Positions 23,736 through 31,930 of a stretch of DNA of 40,244 nt are shown here, one piece after another. The DNA is taken from assembly GCF_009846885.1 (NCBI RefSeq), contig NZ_WUWM01000029.1, forward strand, positions 34,948 through 75,191, given 5' to 3'. The notes beneath the pieces are model-generated. The model was not told where the DNA came from and did not search any database. It saw only the letters and a list, made by a program, of their open reading frames with translations. This DNA is from Paenibacillus puerhi (GTDB lineage Bacteria; Bacillota; Bacilli; Paenibacillales; NBRC-103111). The stretch's first letter is position 1; each line of letters opens with the position of its first letter. The translations under genes and the position numbers were made by a program.

Positions 23736-24518
23736 GTGAATAATAATGAGAAGCAATGGATCGTCCCTGCCGTGAATCAGGCAAAAGGTCAGCAGCAGCA
23801 ACCACAAATACTTGCAATACGTACTATCATGGCTCCAGACAGCGGCACATCATCAACAACACCGAACATTATAGTGTGTATTATTGAAGCGAAGAACGAT
23901 CGTTTTGAAATCATTTTGCTTGACGATGGCTTCGCCGTGGGTGGGCATAGCAAGTTTACATTGTTGCGGCGGGCTATTGGTAAGATTTGCGGCGGCATAC
24001 GTATGCGGTTTTTTCAAGCTTCCGATTCGGTCGGACTTAAATACAAAATGCTGATTGATGGGAAACAATTGTACGTGAATGTGGACGTACTACGGATGCC
24101 GATACAAGCGTTGCTGAAACTTTGTGGCGAGATACCGGAACTACTCCGAACAGCGTCAGCCTCTCTAAAATCAATTACTAGCCGTGCTGATGAATCGAGA
24201 TATACAAAGTCGTTACAGGTTAGTCAGCACTCCACACTGAGCCTCGTAGTGAGTGATAAGGGCTTGCGATTCTTACCTCACATTGCACTCAAACCATCCG
24301 AGTTAACTGTGAATGTCAGCATCAACGAGGATGAATTATATATTCGCTCATGCGGATGGCGGCTGTTTCATAAATCACCTACAGCATTTGCTTTCTACTC
24401 CTATAGGACACCGGTCATCTTGCATCAAGAGAGTTACACTATACCAATACCACCTGATGTCACCCACGCATTGCTTGCTGTTAACGAAGAGGTTGTATTC
24501 GAGGTATTTGCAGATTGA
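23736..24518 (+). CDS. Hypothetical protein of the mobile element
   Basis: About 260 residues; no family recognised. I chose the GTG at 23736 because GGAG lies about 10 nt upstream; a GTG at 23727 is the alternative. The sequence is beta-rich: NIIVCIIEAKNDRFEIILLD, KYKMLIDGKQLYVNVDVLRM, LTVNVSINEDELYIRSCGWR. A Gln run (GQQQQPQ) near residue 20 gives a flexible start. There is no signal peptide or membrane segment. It is the last gene before the hairpin-rich block and faces the Rep-like gene tail to tail. Confidence 0.6.
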   Translation: MNNNEKQWIVPAVNQAKGQQQQPQILAIRTIMAPDSGTSSTTPNIIVCIIEAKNDRFEIILLDDGFAVGGHSKFTLLRRAIGKICGGIRMRFFQASDSVGLKYKMLIDGKQLYVNVDVLRMPIQALLKLCGEIPELLRTASASLKSITSRADESRYTKSLQVSQHSTLSLVVSDKGLRFLPHIALKPSELTVNVSINEDELYIRSCGWRLFHKSPTAFAFYSYRTPVILHQESYTIPIPPDVTHALLAVNEEVVFEVFAD

Positions 24519-24936
24519 ACTTGGTCTCTGCGGGTATATCCGGCATTGGGTTGGTTATCGGCTCGCTAACGCTCGCCGACACGAACCACTCTCCACCGCC
24601 TCTCATGAGAGAGGCCCGCAGGAAGGCTTCAGCCCTCCTGCACCTCCCATATTCGCCTGCCGCGTGGCAAGCCCGGCAACTTGTTTGCCGGGCAATACAA
24701 GAGCGTGGTTGGTATGCCCGCAAGTCAAGGTTTCCCTTCGGCGGCTAACGCCGACCATTGACTTGCTTACTGTGGATCATTGAACCCTGCCTTAGTCTTA
24801 ATCGCTACTTTTGGTTCAACCCTTCGTTCGCAGGAGTGTTATTGGCTACACAAACAAACTGCCGTACCTGCAAAGCATTTAGAGGCCGCTCGCTGACGCT
24901 CGCGACCCTATACATCGTTATTACGTGTATACCATC
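24519..24936. other. Hairpin-rich GC block, candidate replication or transfer origin
   Basis: It holds no convincing gene. Four strong hairpins follow one another: GCCTCTC/GAGAGGC (24598-24615), GCAGGA...TCCTGC (24618-24641), GCCCGGCAA/TTGCCGGGC (24671-24693), and a long one with outer stem GCAAGTCAA/TTGACTTGC (24720-24728, 24758-24766) and inner stem CGGCG/CGCCG. The 16-bp repeat GCTCGCTRACGCTCGC flanks them at 24561 and 24888. It borders the 3' end of the Rep_trans-like gene. This resembles a double- or single-strand origin or an oriT, but a structured RNA is also possible. Confidence 0.5.
24561..24903. repeat. 16-bp near-identical direct repeat flanking the hairpin block
   Basis: GCTCGCTAACGCTCGC at 24561-24576 and GCTCGCTGACGCTCGC at 24888-24903 differ at one base and lie on either side of the hairpin cluster. 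They are GC-rich in an otherwise AT-leaning element. Confidence 0.65.
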
Positions 24937-26016
24937 TTATGAACAACCAAATGGAAGCCATATACCCTCAAGGTAATCATCTCGCATGATCCATTTGTTC
25001 TTACCGCCATACCCGACCAACTGTAGCATCGCTGGATATTCTATTGTTACGCTATCAAGCAGCACACGCTTTGATCGTCTTTCGCCATCTCCACCCCAAC
25101 TTGCTTGGAGGATGGAATAAAACCTGAACAACAGATATAAGTTCGCTGATACAGACATCCACTTATCAAGGTCAGCCTTGAATACCGTTACAACGTCAAC
25201 AAGAGGTTTTTGGAATGCTTCATGTCTCTTTAGCTTCCGCTTTTCTTTAGCATCCAACGACATAAAAGCTTCCTGAAATGTTCCGTACTTCTTAATTCGT
25301 CGCATAATTCGATCATTACCATTGAACTCGCTGATATCTACAACGGTCGTGTGTTTCAATGCATCTGCCCGTTCATTTAACAGGAACTGCAATAAGCTCT
25401 GCCTTAAGTGCTTATCTCGATGTATTCTTGGTTTCTCAACTCGTGTCCACATTACGTCATCAAGTCTCTGTTCTTTTGCCTTATCATAGTTCCTAACCTG
25501 CTGACCTTTCCTACTTCCATGCATATAGGTTTCACCAAGCTTCTTATAGTCTTGAGGCGGTTTCTTTTGGTAGCCCACATAGAGCCGCTTGGCAAGCTCT
25601 TGAGAGGTTAGAAAGTGGAACCAGTCAACCTTATCGTCAGTTTTGACCACATAAGCGTTGTGATGGTCACCGATAATAAAGTCGATCAGGGCAAGCACAG
25701 CATCGGGCGTGAGTCTCTGCTTCCATGGATTCAGCATGATGGATGTTGTTGGAGCCTGCGGATTCACCTGTCCCCATTGCACACTAAATATTTCGCCGAT
25801 CAACTTAAAACGGTAGTACGTTCCATCATCATCTGCATGAAATCTCGCGGGCCGAACAAGATCAAGAAGATCTGGTGTCGGAGGGTCATTGGAACAAACA
25901 ATCAGTTTGTCGTAAGGACATATGAAGTTTGCAGACTCATCAGCAGCCAAGATGTTCTGGATGACTGGAACCGTGTTTAACAACTCGTTGGCCTTCTGCT
26001 TATTGTACAAAAACAT
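24937..26016 (-). CDS. Rolling-circle replication initiator-like protein (Rep_trans-like)
   Basis: About 359 residues. The central part has the Rep_trans/MobT pattern: KVDWFHFLTSQELAKRLYVG, GETYMHGSRKGQQVRNYDKA (GSR, then Y177-D-K, where the family has its catalytic tyrosine) and MWTRVEKPR (W190-TRVE). These proteins nick and join one strand during rolling-circle replication or ICE transfer. The C-terminal 150 residues are basic and helical. The ATG at 26016 is 7 nt after GAGGTG; an ATG at 26022 touches the site. A small gene precedes it by 69 nt on the same strand. The adjacent hairpin block may be its origin. The family call rests on motifs only. Confidence 0.62.
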   Translation of the reverse strand: MFLYNKQKANELLNTVPVIQNILAADESANFICPYDKLIVCSNDPPTPDLLDLVRPARFHADDDGTYYRFKLIGEIFSVQWGQVNPQAPTTSIMLNPWKQRLTPDAVLALIDFIIGDHHNAYVVKTDDKVDWFHFLTSQELAKRLYVGYQKKPPQDYKKLGETYMHGSRKGQQVRNYDKAKEQRLDDVMWTRVEKPRIHRDKHLRQSLLQFLLNERADALKHTTVVDISEFNGNDRIMRRIKKYGTFQEAFMSLDAKEKRKLKRHEAFQKPLVDVVTVFKADLDKWMSVSANLYLLFRFYSILQASWGGDGERRSKRVLLDSVTIEYPAMLQLVGYGGKNKWIMRDDYLEGIWLPFGCS

Positions 26017-26085
26017 CGTCATTCACCTCAAAGTGCCGAGAGCCTTCAAAGCCTTGCGGGGCAAGGGATTAAGCTCTATCGGTTG

Positions 26086-26265
26086 TCATTCTTGTACACC
26101 AGTTGTTAGAGCGGGCGGTTCATCTTTAACCGGTTCAGCCAACTTCCGGCTAAGAGTTAATGCAAGTTGCTCAATAAAATCCTTCATTTTGTTTCGTTTT
26201 TCCTCGACCAGTTCGTAAGCATCGTCAATCTCATTGAGATCGATTCCTACATGAATGAAGTCCAT
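26086..26265 (-). CDS. 59-residue acidic helical protein
   Basis: The ATG at 26265 follows AAGGTGATGCAG; longer versions extend into the divergent promoter and lack a site. The product starts MDFIHVGIDLNEIDDAYELV and continues with a charged helix (EEKRNKMKDFIEQLALTLSR). No family is recognised. It lies directly upstream of the Rep-like gene on the same strand and could be an accessory factor. It is divergent from an XRE regulator. Confidence 0.55.
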   Translation of the reverse strand: MDFIHVGIDLNEIDDAYELVEEKRNKMKDFIEQLALTLSRKLAEPVKDEPPALTTGVQE

Positions 26266-26380
26266 CTGCATCACCTTCTTTATTATATAAGCGAAATTAC
26301 AAAAATTGCTGTTGTATTTGCATTTTATAATAACAGGATTTATAATCACTGTAAACCACACTAGAAAGGACGGGCCTCAA

Positions 26381-27037
26381 ATGCCGCTGCGAACATTAAT
26401 GTCGAAGGAATTAGAAGAACTAAAATACAGTAGTCTCGGTGAGCGACTCAGGTTTTACCGGAAGGAAGTAGGAAAGCTAAACCTCAGCAGATCATATACG
26501 ACCACAGCAATGAGCGAACGTGTCGGTGTCAGTCACCAAACGATTGTTGCTATCGAACGCGGAGATTCCAAAAAACCGGCCTATCAACTTATTTATAAGA
26601 TCACGAAAGATTTAGGCATTCCGTTCGATGCATTAACGGATGAGTTTTATCAAGGTGAGCTAAAAGTAATTACTATCGGAGAGCCTCTTGCTTCTTCCGG
26701 TGAAGGCGAATCTGCCTTGTCCTACTTCGGCGGCATTTTCTATCAGTTGTATACGGATGGCATGATGCGTTTTATTCACGACATCCATTCGAAGCAACCA
26801 TTAGACAGGGAGCAGTTCATTGCTTCTTATGGTCGTATTATTAATGAATTGGAGTCGAGTGCAAAAATTGATTACTTGGTTCAATCAACACATCCGACCG
26901 TGCGTGCTGCTAATCATTACGATGCCCTTGTTAAACAACCTGGTGGCTTTCCACTCTTTCCCCAATCCGCATGGAACGAGGTTCAGAACAGCTTTCGTAA
27001 ACAATATGAATCCAAAGGAGAACATGACAATGACTAA
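26381..27037 (+). CDS. XRE-family HTH regulator with long C-terminal domain
   Basis: 218 residues. The HTH lies at about 18-75: SLGERLRFYRKEVGKLNLSR, then AMSERVGVSHQTIVAIERGD and YQLIYKITKDLGIPFDALTD. The C-terminal 130 residues are unusual for XRE repressors and may sense a ligand or partner (SALSYFGGIFYQLYTDGMMR, PLDREQFIASYGRIINELES). The ATG at 26381 follows AAAGGA by about 10 nt. Its end overlaps the truncated recombinase gene, so the two are translationally coupled. It probably controls excision genes and the divergent Rep operon. Confidence 0.82.
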   Translation: MPLRTLMSKELEELKYSSLGERLRFYRKEVGKLNLSRSYTTTAMSERVGVSHQTIVAIERGDSKKPAYQLIYKITKDLGIPFDALTDEFYQGELKVITIGEPLASSGEGESALSYFGGIFYQLYTDGMMRFIHDIHSKQPLDREQFIASYGRIINELESSAKIDYLVQSTHPTVRAANHYDALVKQPGGFPLFPQSAWNEVQNSFRKQYESKGEHDND

Positions 27038-27455
27038 ACTCAAGGCGGTTCTGTATGCCCGTATTAACGATCGGGAACAAACTCAAGCAAAACATCGTCT
27101 CGAATTTCAAATTGAGGTACTTAGGAAGTATGCGAAGCAACATGAAATTGAAATCATTGAGGAGTTTATTGACGATAAGGATAGCAACATCACAGGCTGG
27201 CCGCAGATGAGCCGTCTACTAAGCGATTCCAATCATGGAAAATTCGATGTAGTTATCGTCCATGTATTAGACCGATTCACTGACGAGTTAATTGAGACTT
27301 TTGAAACGATTCAGTCACTGGAAAGAGACAATATCGAACTTAATTTCTTGATAAATGAATTGGATTTAAGAACGACATTTGGAAAAACGATGCTTCAGGT
27401 GATATATTCGCTCACCGATTTAGAAGAACAAGCACTTGCCCGCAACTGTTCCTAG
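27030..27455 (+). CDS. Truncated serine-recombinase paralogue lacking the catalytic serine
   Basis: 141 residues, covering only the resolvase domain. It starts MTKLKAVLYARINDREQTQA, while its downstream paralogue has MTRLKAVLYARVSTEEQAKE: the catalytic Ser13 is Asn here. The KLDRLAR motif is HVLDRFTDE, losing the second arginine. It stops after DLEEQALARNC, where the paralogue goes on to the recombinase and zinc-ribbon domains. The ribosome site AAAGGAG and coupling to the XRE gene suggest real expression. It cannot cleave DNA by the known mechanism. It may dimerise with the active enzyme or be a decaying duplicate. Confidence 0.78.
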   Translation: MTKLKAVLYARINDREQTQAKHRLEFQIEVLRKYAKQHEIEIIEEFIDDKDSNITGWPQMSRLLSDSNHGKFDVVIVHVLDRFTDELIETFETIQSLERDNIELNFLINELDLRTTFGKTMLQVIYSLTDLEEQALARNCS

Positions 27456-27519
27456 TGCTGTTGATAAGCACTGCTCGTTGATTGAAAAATCTACTCGAAT
27501 CTAAAAGGAGAAACCAAAG

Positions 27520-29274
27520 ATGACAAGACTCAAAGCCGTCTTATACGCTCGTGTAAGCACTGAGGAGCAAGCTAAAGAGGGATACAGCATCACCGCTCAA
27601 ATCGCTGAAATGAGGAAGTACGCCGAACAAAACGACCTTGAAATTGTTGATGAGTATGTAGATGAAGGTGCAAGCGGTAAAAGTATTTCAGGTCGGCCAC
27701 AAATGAAACGACTATTGAAAGACGCTAACCAACAAAAATTTGAAGTCGTTATTATATACAAGTTGGATCGGCTTGCCCGCAAGCTCCGTGATCAGTTAGA
27801 GATCGGTGACTCACTTATTAACAACAACGCAAAACTGATTAGTTTGAAAGAAACCATCGATACATCAACCCCATCAGGTATGATGACCTTTCAGATGTTC
27901 GGCATGGTTGCGGAGATGGAACGGAGCAGTATTATTGAGAGGGGAAAGATGGGACAGCAACAACGGGCTCGTCAAGGAAAGTACAATGGCGGTGTGGTAC
28001 TGGGGTATAATAGCATAAATAAAGAGCTTGTCATAGACGAGTCCGAAGCCATTATTGTCAAGAAGATATTCGAATATGCAGATCAAGGTATGGGATTGAA
28101 GGCAATTACACGCAGACTTAACGAAGCTGGTTATCGAACAAAGCATGAAAAAGCTTTTTCTACAATCAGCGTTAAGACTATCCTTAACAATCCTATCTAC
28201 ATCGGAAAAATCCGTTATAATCAGGTTGAAAATTGGTCAGAGAAACGCCGCAAAGGGAAGAACTCTGATTACTTGCTTGTAGATGGAACGCATGAGCCGC
28301 TGATTTCCTCGGAGCAGTGGGAAAGCGTTCATCAAAAAATTAGCCAACGCTCGTACATGCCTAGCCGGTCTGAACAGCCTTACATACTCACTAAATTGCT
28401 AAAATGCCCGGTCTGTGGTTACGGCATGGTTGCCGCAAAATCCAAAGGTGGAGCTGGCACAAAATATAGATACTATGCATGTCAGCAGTTTCACAATAAA
28501 GGAAAGACTATTTGTCGTTCAAATATGATTCGGGCCGAGGTTGCCGAAAAACAGCTACTTCAGGAACTTGTTAAACTTGCATCGCGGCCAGACATCGTAC
28601 GGCAACTGGCCGATAAAATCAATACACTGCGTACAAGTGCCGACGCCCCAATTGTTGCAGAAAAGAAAACCGTTGCAGCAGAACTAAACAACATCAATAA
28701 GAAAATGCAAAAGATTAAAGACAACATTCTGAACGACCCTGAATTAGCCGCAATCTTCAAGTCTGATTTGAAAGAAACTCATGCCCGTCAGGAGCAGCTT
28801 CAAAGGCATCTGGAGGCCCTCGAAGCTGAACTATGCGAGCAAAATAACAAACCAGTTGACTTCAATTCCCTGCAAACGCTACTGAACCGGATTCAAGAAG
28901 CACTGTTGCAAGCAGATGCCGAAGAACAAAAAGCCTTGCTCCGATTAATGGTCGAAAGCATCCACATCACAAAAGAATCTCCCAGAAGAGTCGGACGGCA
29001 AATAACTAATATCAAACTTCATTTCGATTTTACTATGGATGCACTACAAAAGGATTCCGCAACCTTGCTCGCCCGCCTTGCGGCGACGCAGCAAGGCGAT
29101 TGCATTGCTCCACTGGAGCCTTACGTGCTGGACAACCTGAACAGCACACATACCGAAAGCCTTAGGGACTTGATGAAGTCCCTTTTTATTTTACCCTTAG
29201 CGATGATACGGTTCAGCGCGAAATATCTTAAACTATCCTGCCAGTTAGCGCAATTCGCTTATCGGAAAAATTAA
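27520..29274 (+). CDS. Large serine recombinase (integrase/excisionase of the element)
   Basis: 584 residues as read. The resolvase domain (1-150) has ARVSTEEQ (Ser13), SGRPQMKRLL and YKLDRLARKLRD with the catalytic arginines. The Recombinase domain follows (about 165-270: GYNSINKELVIDESEAIIVK, then LNNPIYIGKIRYNQ). The zinc ribbon is KCPVCGYGMVAAKS...YACQQF...ICRS (about 295-335). A coiled coil (about 375-450) completes the classic large serine recombinase layout. AAAGGAG precedes the ATG. The last 35 residues are odd: a perfect terminator (29164-29192) lies inside the frame, so the final part is probably not native. It is the best candidate for moving the 20.4-29.3 kb block. Confidence 0.9.
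   Translation: MTRLKAVLYARVSTEEQAKEGYSITAQIAEMRKYAEQNDLEIVDEYVDEGASGKSISGRPQMKRLLKDANQQKFEVVIIYKLDRLARKLRDQLEIGDSLINNNAKLISLKETIDTSTPSGMMTFQMFGMVAEMERSSIIERGKMGQQQRARQGKYNGGVVLGYNSINKELVIDESEAIIVKKIFEYADQGMGLKAITRRLNEAGYRTKHEKAFSTISVKTILNNPIYIGKIRYNQVENWSEKRRKGKNSDYLLVDGTHEPLISSEQWESVHQKISQRSYMPSRSEQPYILTKLLKCPVCGYGMVAAKSKGGAGTKYRYYACQQFHNKGKTICRSNMIRAEVAEKQLLQELVKLASRPDIVRQLADKINTLRTSADAPIVAEKKTVAAELNNINKKMQKIKDNILNDPELAAIFKSDLKETHARQEQLQRHLEALEAELCEQNNKPVDFNSLQTLLNRIQEALLQADAEEQKALLRLMVESIHITKESPRRVGRQITNIKLHFDFTMDALQKDSATLLARLAATQQGDCIAPLEPYVLDNLNSTHTESLRDLMKSLFILPLAMIRFSAKYLKLSCQLAQFAYRKN
29074..29098 (+). other. Hairpin inside the 3' end of the recombinase gene
   Basis: CGCCTTGC (29074-29081) pairs with GCAAGGCG (29091-29098). 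It lies about 65 bp before the in-frame terminator. It may be part of an attachment site or an mRNA 3' structure. Confidence 0.4.
29164..29192 (+). terminator. Perfect intrinsic terminator inside the recombinase reading frame
   Basis: AGGGACTT (29164-29171) pairs perfectly with AAGTCCCT (29176-29183) around GATG and is followed by TTTTATTTT. It lies about 80 bp before the stop codon of the recombinase, so most transcripts would lack a stop. Confidence 0.82.
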
Positions 29275-29295
29275 ACAGACCAAATTTACCCAAAG

Positions 29296-30570
29296 CTAAG
29301 AAGACTGCAGAAGAAATTGCCAAGGACCCCGCATGACAACACCCGGCTGAACTAGCTTCAAGCTTACCTTCTTGCTGCCCCGGTCCTTCATTTCAAATTC
29401 GATATATTCAATTGCTCCGGTTTTCTCGTCGAGCTTTGCCATATGGCTGAGACCATCGATGCTAAAATTGACTAGCGATTCTGTGGTTTGCTCGTTGTAA
29501 TACAGATCCATGTATACGCGAAGCTTATTTTCCATAACGTGCTCCACTTTAGTAATCATAACCGGAAACCCGGCGATCTTGAAGGTCTGATTCAGATGTT
29601 CATCCGTTTCCGTAGGGAGCTCTATTCGAATCTCATCTTTGTATCTTACGCTTATCTCTGGAATGGTGAGTGTGTAGCTGCTCTCTGCCATAGCCTCGGG
29701 CGCGGGGAAGAAAAACTCGCTTGCGGGACTAGAGACACCCGGTATCTTCTCGATAGCCAGCTTCTTGCCGGACGTGTCCGTGACTTGCAACTTCTGGCTC
29801 TCTTCATGCATATATACGCCGTAAATCCCGTAATCACTAACGTCGAAATCTTTACTATGGCGAGACACCAAAGAAACTCTCGTCTTTCCGCCAATCCGGT
29901 CGGTAATGGCGGTAATGGAAACGCCGTTTACGGATGCAGTTTCGCCCAATTCCGTGTAGCTTGCGAAGGTTTCCGCTTTGGCCAGCACGATAGGCACTTT
30001 TACGACTGGATCGAGCGGAAAAATAAGCGTAACTTGCCCGCTGACATCGAGCTTGCCTATGTGCCAGAAGCCGGATGTCCACTGCGATTGCCCCCAAGAG
30101 GCCGTAGAAGCATTTAGTTTAAACTGTTCGCCTCTCTCATTCACTAGCGTTATGTCTTTAACCCGTGGTGCATCTTTACCTGCCATTGTAATGTAGGTCA
30201 TTTCGTCGTCCGACATGAAACCAGTAATTAATATAGACCCGGCACCGACCTCCACAGTAACAGGTTGATTCATGACGTACCTTTCTACAGGAGAGTCTTC
30301 TTCTTTTACAATGCCGATCCCCGGCACAAATTGTAGAGCTTTTTGAATTGCAGACCACACTCTTGAGTGATCCGCAAACATGGTGGTCAGCATGAACAGG
30401 ACCAGTGCTGCAGACATTGCTGCTATTATCCGCTTTGTTTGCCGCCTTGCCGAGGGGTTGATTGCTTGTCGCTCCGCCGCAGCTTGCCGAACACCTAACA
30501 GGCTTCTGTGCCCAAGCTCCGGAGGAATAGGGATTGTCTCTAGTTGCTCTTTAATTGGATTTGAACGCAT
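29296..30570 (-). CDS. DUF4179-type anti-sigma factor (membrane protein)
   Basis: About 424 residues. A cytosolic N-terminus (1-50) is followed by one membrane segment (RIIAAMSAALVLFMLTTMFA, about 47-66). The extracellular DUF4179/DUF5643 region follows: VEVGAGSILITGFMSDDEMT, AKAETFASYTELGETASVNG, TLTIPEISVRYKDEIRIELP. Such proteins hold an ECF sigma factor at the membrane and release it on cell-envelope stress. The ATG at 30570 lies 7 nt after GGGGG; an ATG at 30576 touches the site. The gene overlaps the end of the sigma gene by 20 nt, the usual coupled pair. It converges on the recombinase, with stops 21 nt apart. Confidence 0.85.
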   Translation of the reverse strand: MRSNPIKEQLETIPIPPELGHRSLLGVRQAAAERQAINPSARRQTKRIIAAMSAALVLFMLTTMFADHSRVWSAIQKALQFVPGIGIVKEEDSPVERYVMNQPVTVEVGAGSILITGFMSDDEMTYITMAGKDAPRVKDITLVNERGEQFKLNASTASWGQSQWTSGFWHIGKLDVSGQVTLIFPLDPVVKVPIVLAKAETFASYTELGETASVNGVSITAITDRIGGKTRVSLVSRHSKDFDVSDYGIYGVYMHEESQKLQVTDTSGKKLAIEKIPGVSSPASEFFFPAPEAMAESSYTLTIPEISVRYKDEIRIELPTETDEHLNQTFKIAGFPVMITKVEHVMENKLRVYMDLYYNEQTTESLVNFSIDGLSHMAKLDEKTGAIEYIEFEMKDRGSKKVSLKLVQPGVVMRGPWQFLLQSS

Positions 30571-31090
30571 AGTCATCCCCCTTCTCTACACAATTACGAA
30601 GTTTCTTTAATGCACGGTATAACAGCGTCTTGCCCGTGCCAAGCGGGATTCTGAGTATCTCTGACACTTCACGGATCGTATAATCATAATAAAACCTCAG
30701 TACAATGACTTCCTTCTCCTCTACAGTGAGTGCCTCTACGAGATCTTGTAAAGTGATGGAGAGCGGGATATCCTCTTCCACTGTTACGGTTATCAGATCC
30801 AAATATTCGGGGTTCCAGTTCACTTCCTTTTTCCGTTTGCGCAAAACATCAATGGAGCAACTGATGGCGATTTGGATGAGCCATGTTTTGAAATATTGCG
30901 GCTCCTTCACGTTCCCAATCGATTTATACGACTTGAAGGCCGTCTCCTGCACCACATCAAGGGCATCCTCTTTGCTGCCCAAATATACATAAGCCGTTCG
31001 GTAAATATCCGCCTCAGCCAGTTGAAACAGTTCCAAGAATGCCTTGTCATCGCCTCTCTGGGCTCTCTTCACCAGTTCAATAATTACCAT
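30551..31090 (-). CDS. ECF-family RNA polymerase sigma factor
   Basis: 179 residues. Region 2 reads IIELVKRAQRGDDKAFLELF, YRTAYVYLGSKEDALDVVQE and TAFKSYKSIG...FKTWLIQIA. Region 4 reads DLVEALTVEEKEVIVLRFYY and IREVSEILRIPLGTGKTLLY with RALKKLR. The ATG at 31090 gives the usual ECF start (MVIIELVKRAQ). The frame is open for 29 more codons upstream, but that part covers a hairpin (ACGCAC/GTGCGT, near 31125) and lacks a ribosome site. It is SigV/SigW-like and controlled by the overlapping anti-sigma gene. The regulon is unknown. Confidence 0.87.
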   Translation of the reverse strand: MVIIELVKRAQRGDDKAFLELFQLAEADIYRTAYVYLGSKEDALDVVQETAFKSYKSIGNVKEPQYFKTWLIQIAISCSIDVLRKRKKEVNWNPEYLDLITVTVEEDIPLSITLQDLVEALTVEEKEVIVLRFYYDYTIREVSEILRIPLGTGKTLLYRALKKLRNCVEKGDDYAFKSN

Positions 31091-31616
31091 CACCCACTTC
31101 GAAATTACATAGATACCGATTAGACGCACATCGAGTGCGTTTGGCTTTTCTTTTTGAAAAAAGTTACATAAAAACAAAAGAACCCATCGTTGTTATGCAA
31201 GATTACGTTATCTGCCTCAAGTCCCTTAGAGCGGTGAACTGTTAGGAAGAACAATTCAGCTTAGTTTCTGTTGCTCCTTTCTAAGGTGCAAATGAGTCAC
31301 TCGCCATGAGCATAAAGGCGTTCTCCCCTGAGATCCCTGCCCTTGATTTTCAACCTCGTTCCCAATACTCGTTTCGATCCCTTTTTACTATACATGCTAG
31401 GTCCTGTTGTCATTCCATCTCGAAAGACCTTCTGTATGAACCGCCGGTCCACTTATCAAACGACACTTCATAGTAGAGCAGTCCAAAGTTCATCAGATAG
31501 ATCCAGAATTTCAGATGCGGGCATATGGCGAGCCGTACGAATGGCATTTCATCTCATCGCTTGAATTGGGCAAGACTCTCTTCATTTGATCGTTTCCGAA
31601 GCCAAATGTCCGGAGC
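31091..31616. other. Gap upstream of the sigma gene
   Basis: No gene is visible apart from the open extension of the sigma frame. A small hairpin (ACGCAC with GTGCGT) lies near 31125. The stretch 31200-31616 reads as decayed sequence, perhaps once part of the IS3 element whose end follows. Confidence 0.4.
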
Positions 31617-31833
31617 ATGTCACGCAAAGGAAATTGTTACGACAATGCTGTAATGGAGAATTTCTTTGGCATTAAAATCCGGGTTCTTATACACACAGAC
31701 ATTTGAAGACACTGAACACTTTAAAATGGAGCTCTAACAGTACATCTACTACTATAATCACTAACGAATTAAGTCCAAGCTAAAGGGCATGAGCCCGGTG
31801 CAATACCGAACACATGCCCAACAGGCTGCTTAA
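31617..31833 (+). pseudogene. Remnant of an IS3-family (IS150-type) transposase OrfB, C-terminal end
   Basis: The plus strand reads MSRKGNCYDNAVMENFFGI, the conserved block around the last catalytic Glu of IS3/IS150 transposases. A frameshift follows near 31675, then QTFEDTEHFKMEL, a stop, QYIYYYNH, a second stop, and RIKSKLKGMSPVQYRTHAQQ ending with AA and a stop at 31833. The order matches the family C-terminus (KLKGMSPVQYRT). Only about 70 codons of roughly 280 remain, so the element is dead. The sequence after the stop (CTAACTTTTTGGGGTCA, near 31844-31862) looks like the right terminal repeat. Confidence 0.88.
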
Positions 31834-31868
31834 ATAAATATTGCCTAACTTTTTGGGGTCATTTCACT
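31834..31868. mobile_element. Right end of the decayed IS3/IS150-type element
   Basis: TGCCTAACTTTTTGGGGTCA is the typical outer end of IS150-group elements. It lies about 65 bp from the stop of the xylanase gene, so the element inserted into the region beyond that gene, where no xylanase terminator is now recognisable. Confidence 0.6.
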
Positions 31869-31930
31869 CATTGCGGCAGTTTTTTTGTAATTGGGGTTGC
31901 TATTTACTCGAACAGGGTATAACTCACGAA

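Noticed and set aside
24313..24783. 156-codon frame across the hairpin block
   Set aside because: It overlaps the end of a real gene in another frame and is rich in residues expected from GC hairpins; no start signal.
8060..29300. Direct repeats of the rlmH end as attachment sites
   Set aside because: I compared the 3' end of rlmH with the area around 29.1-29.3 kb by eye and saw no shared core longer than a few bases.
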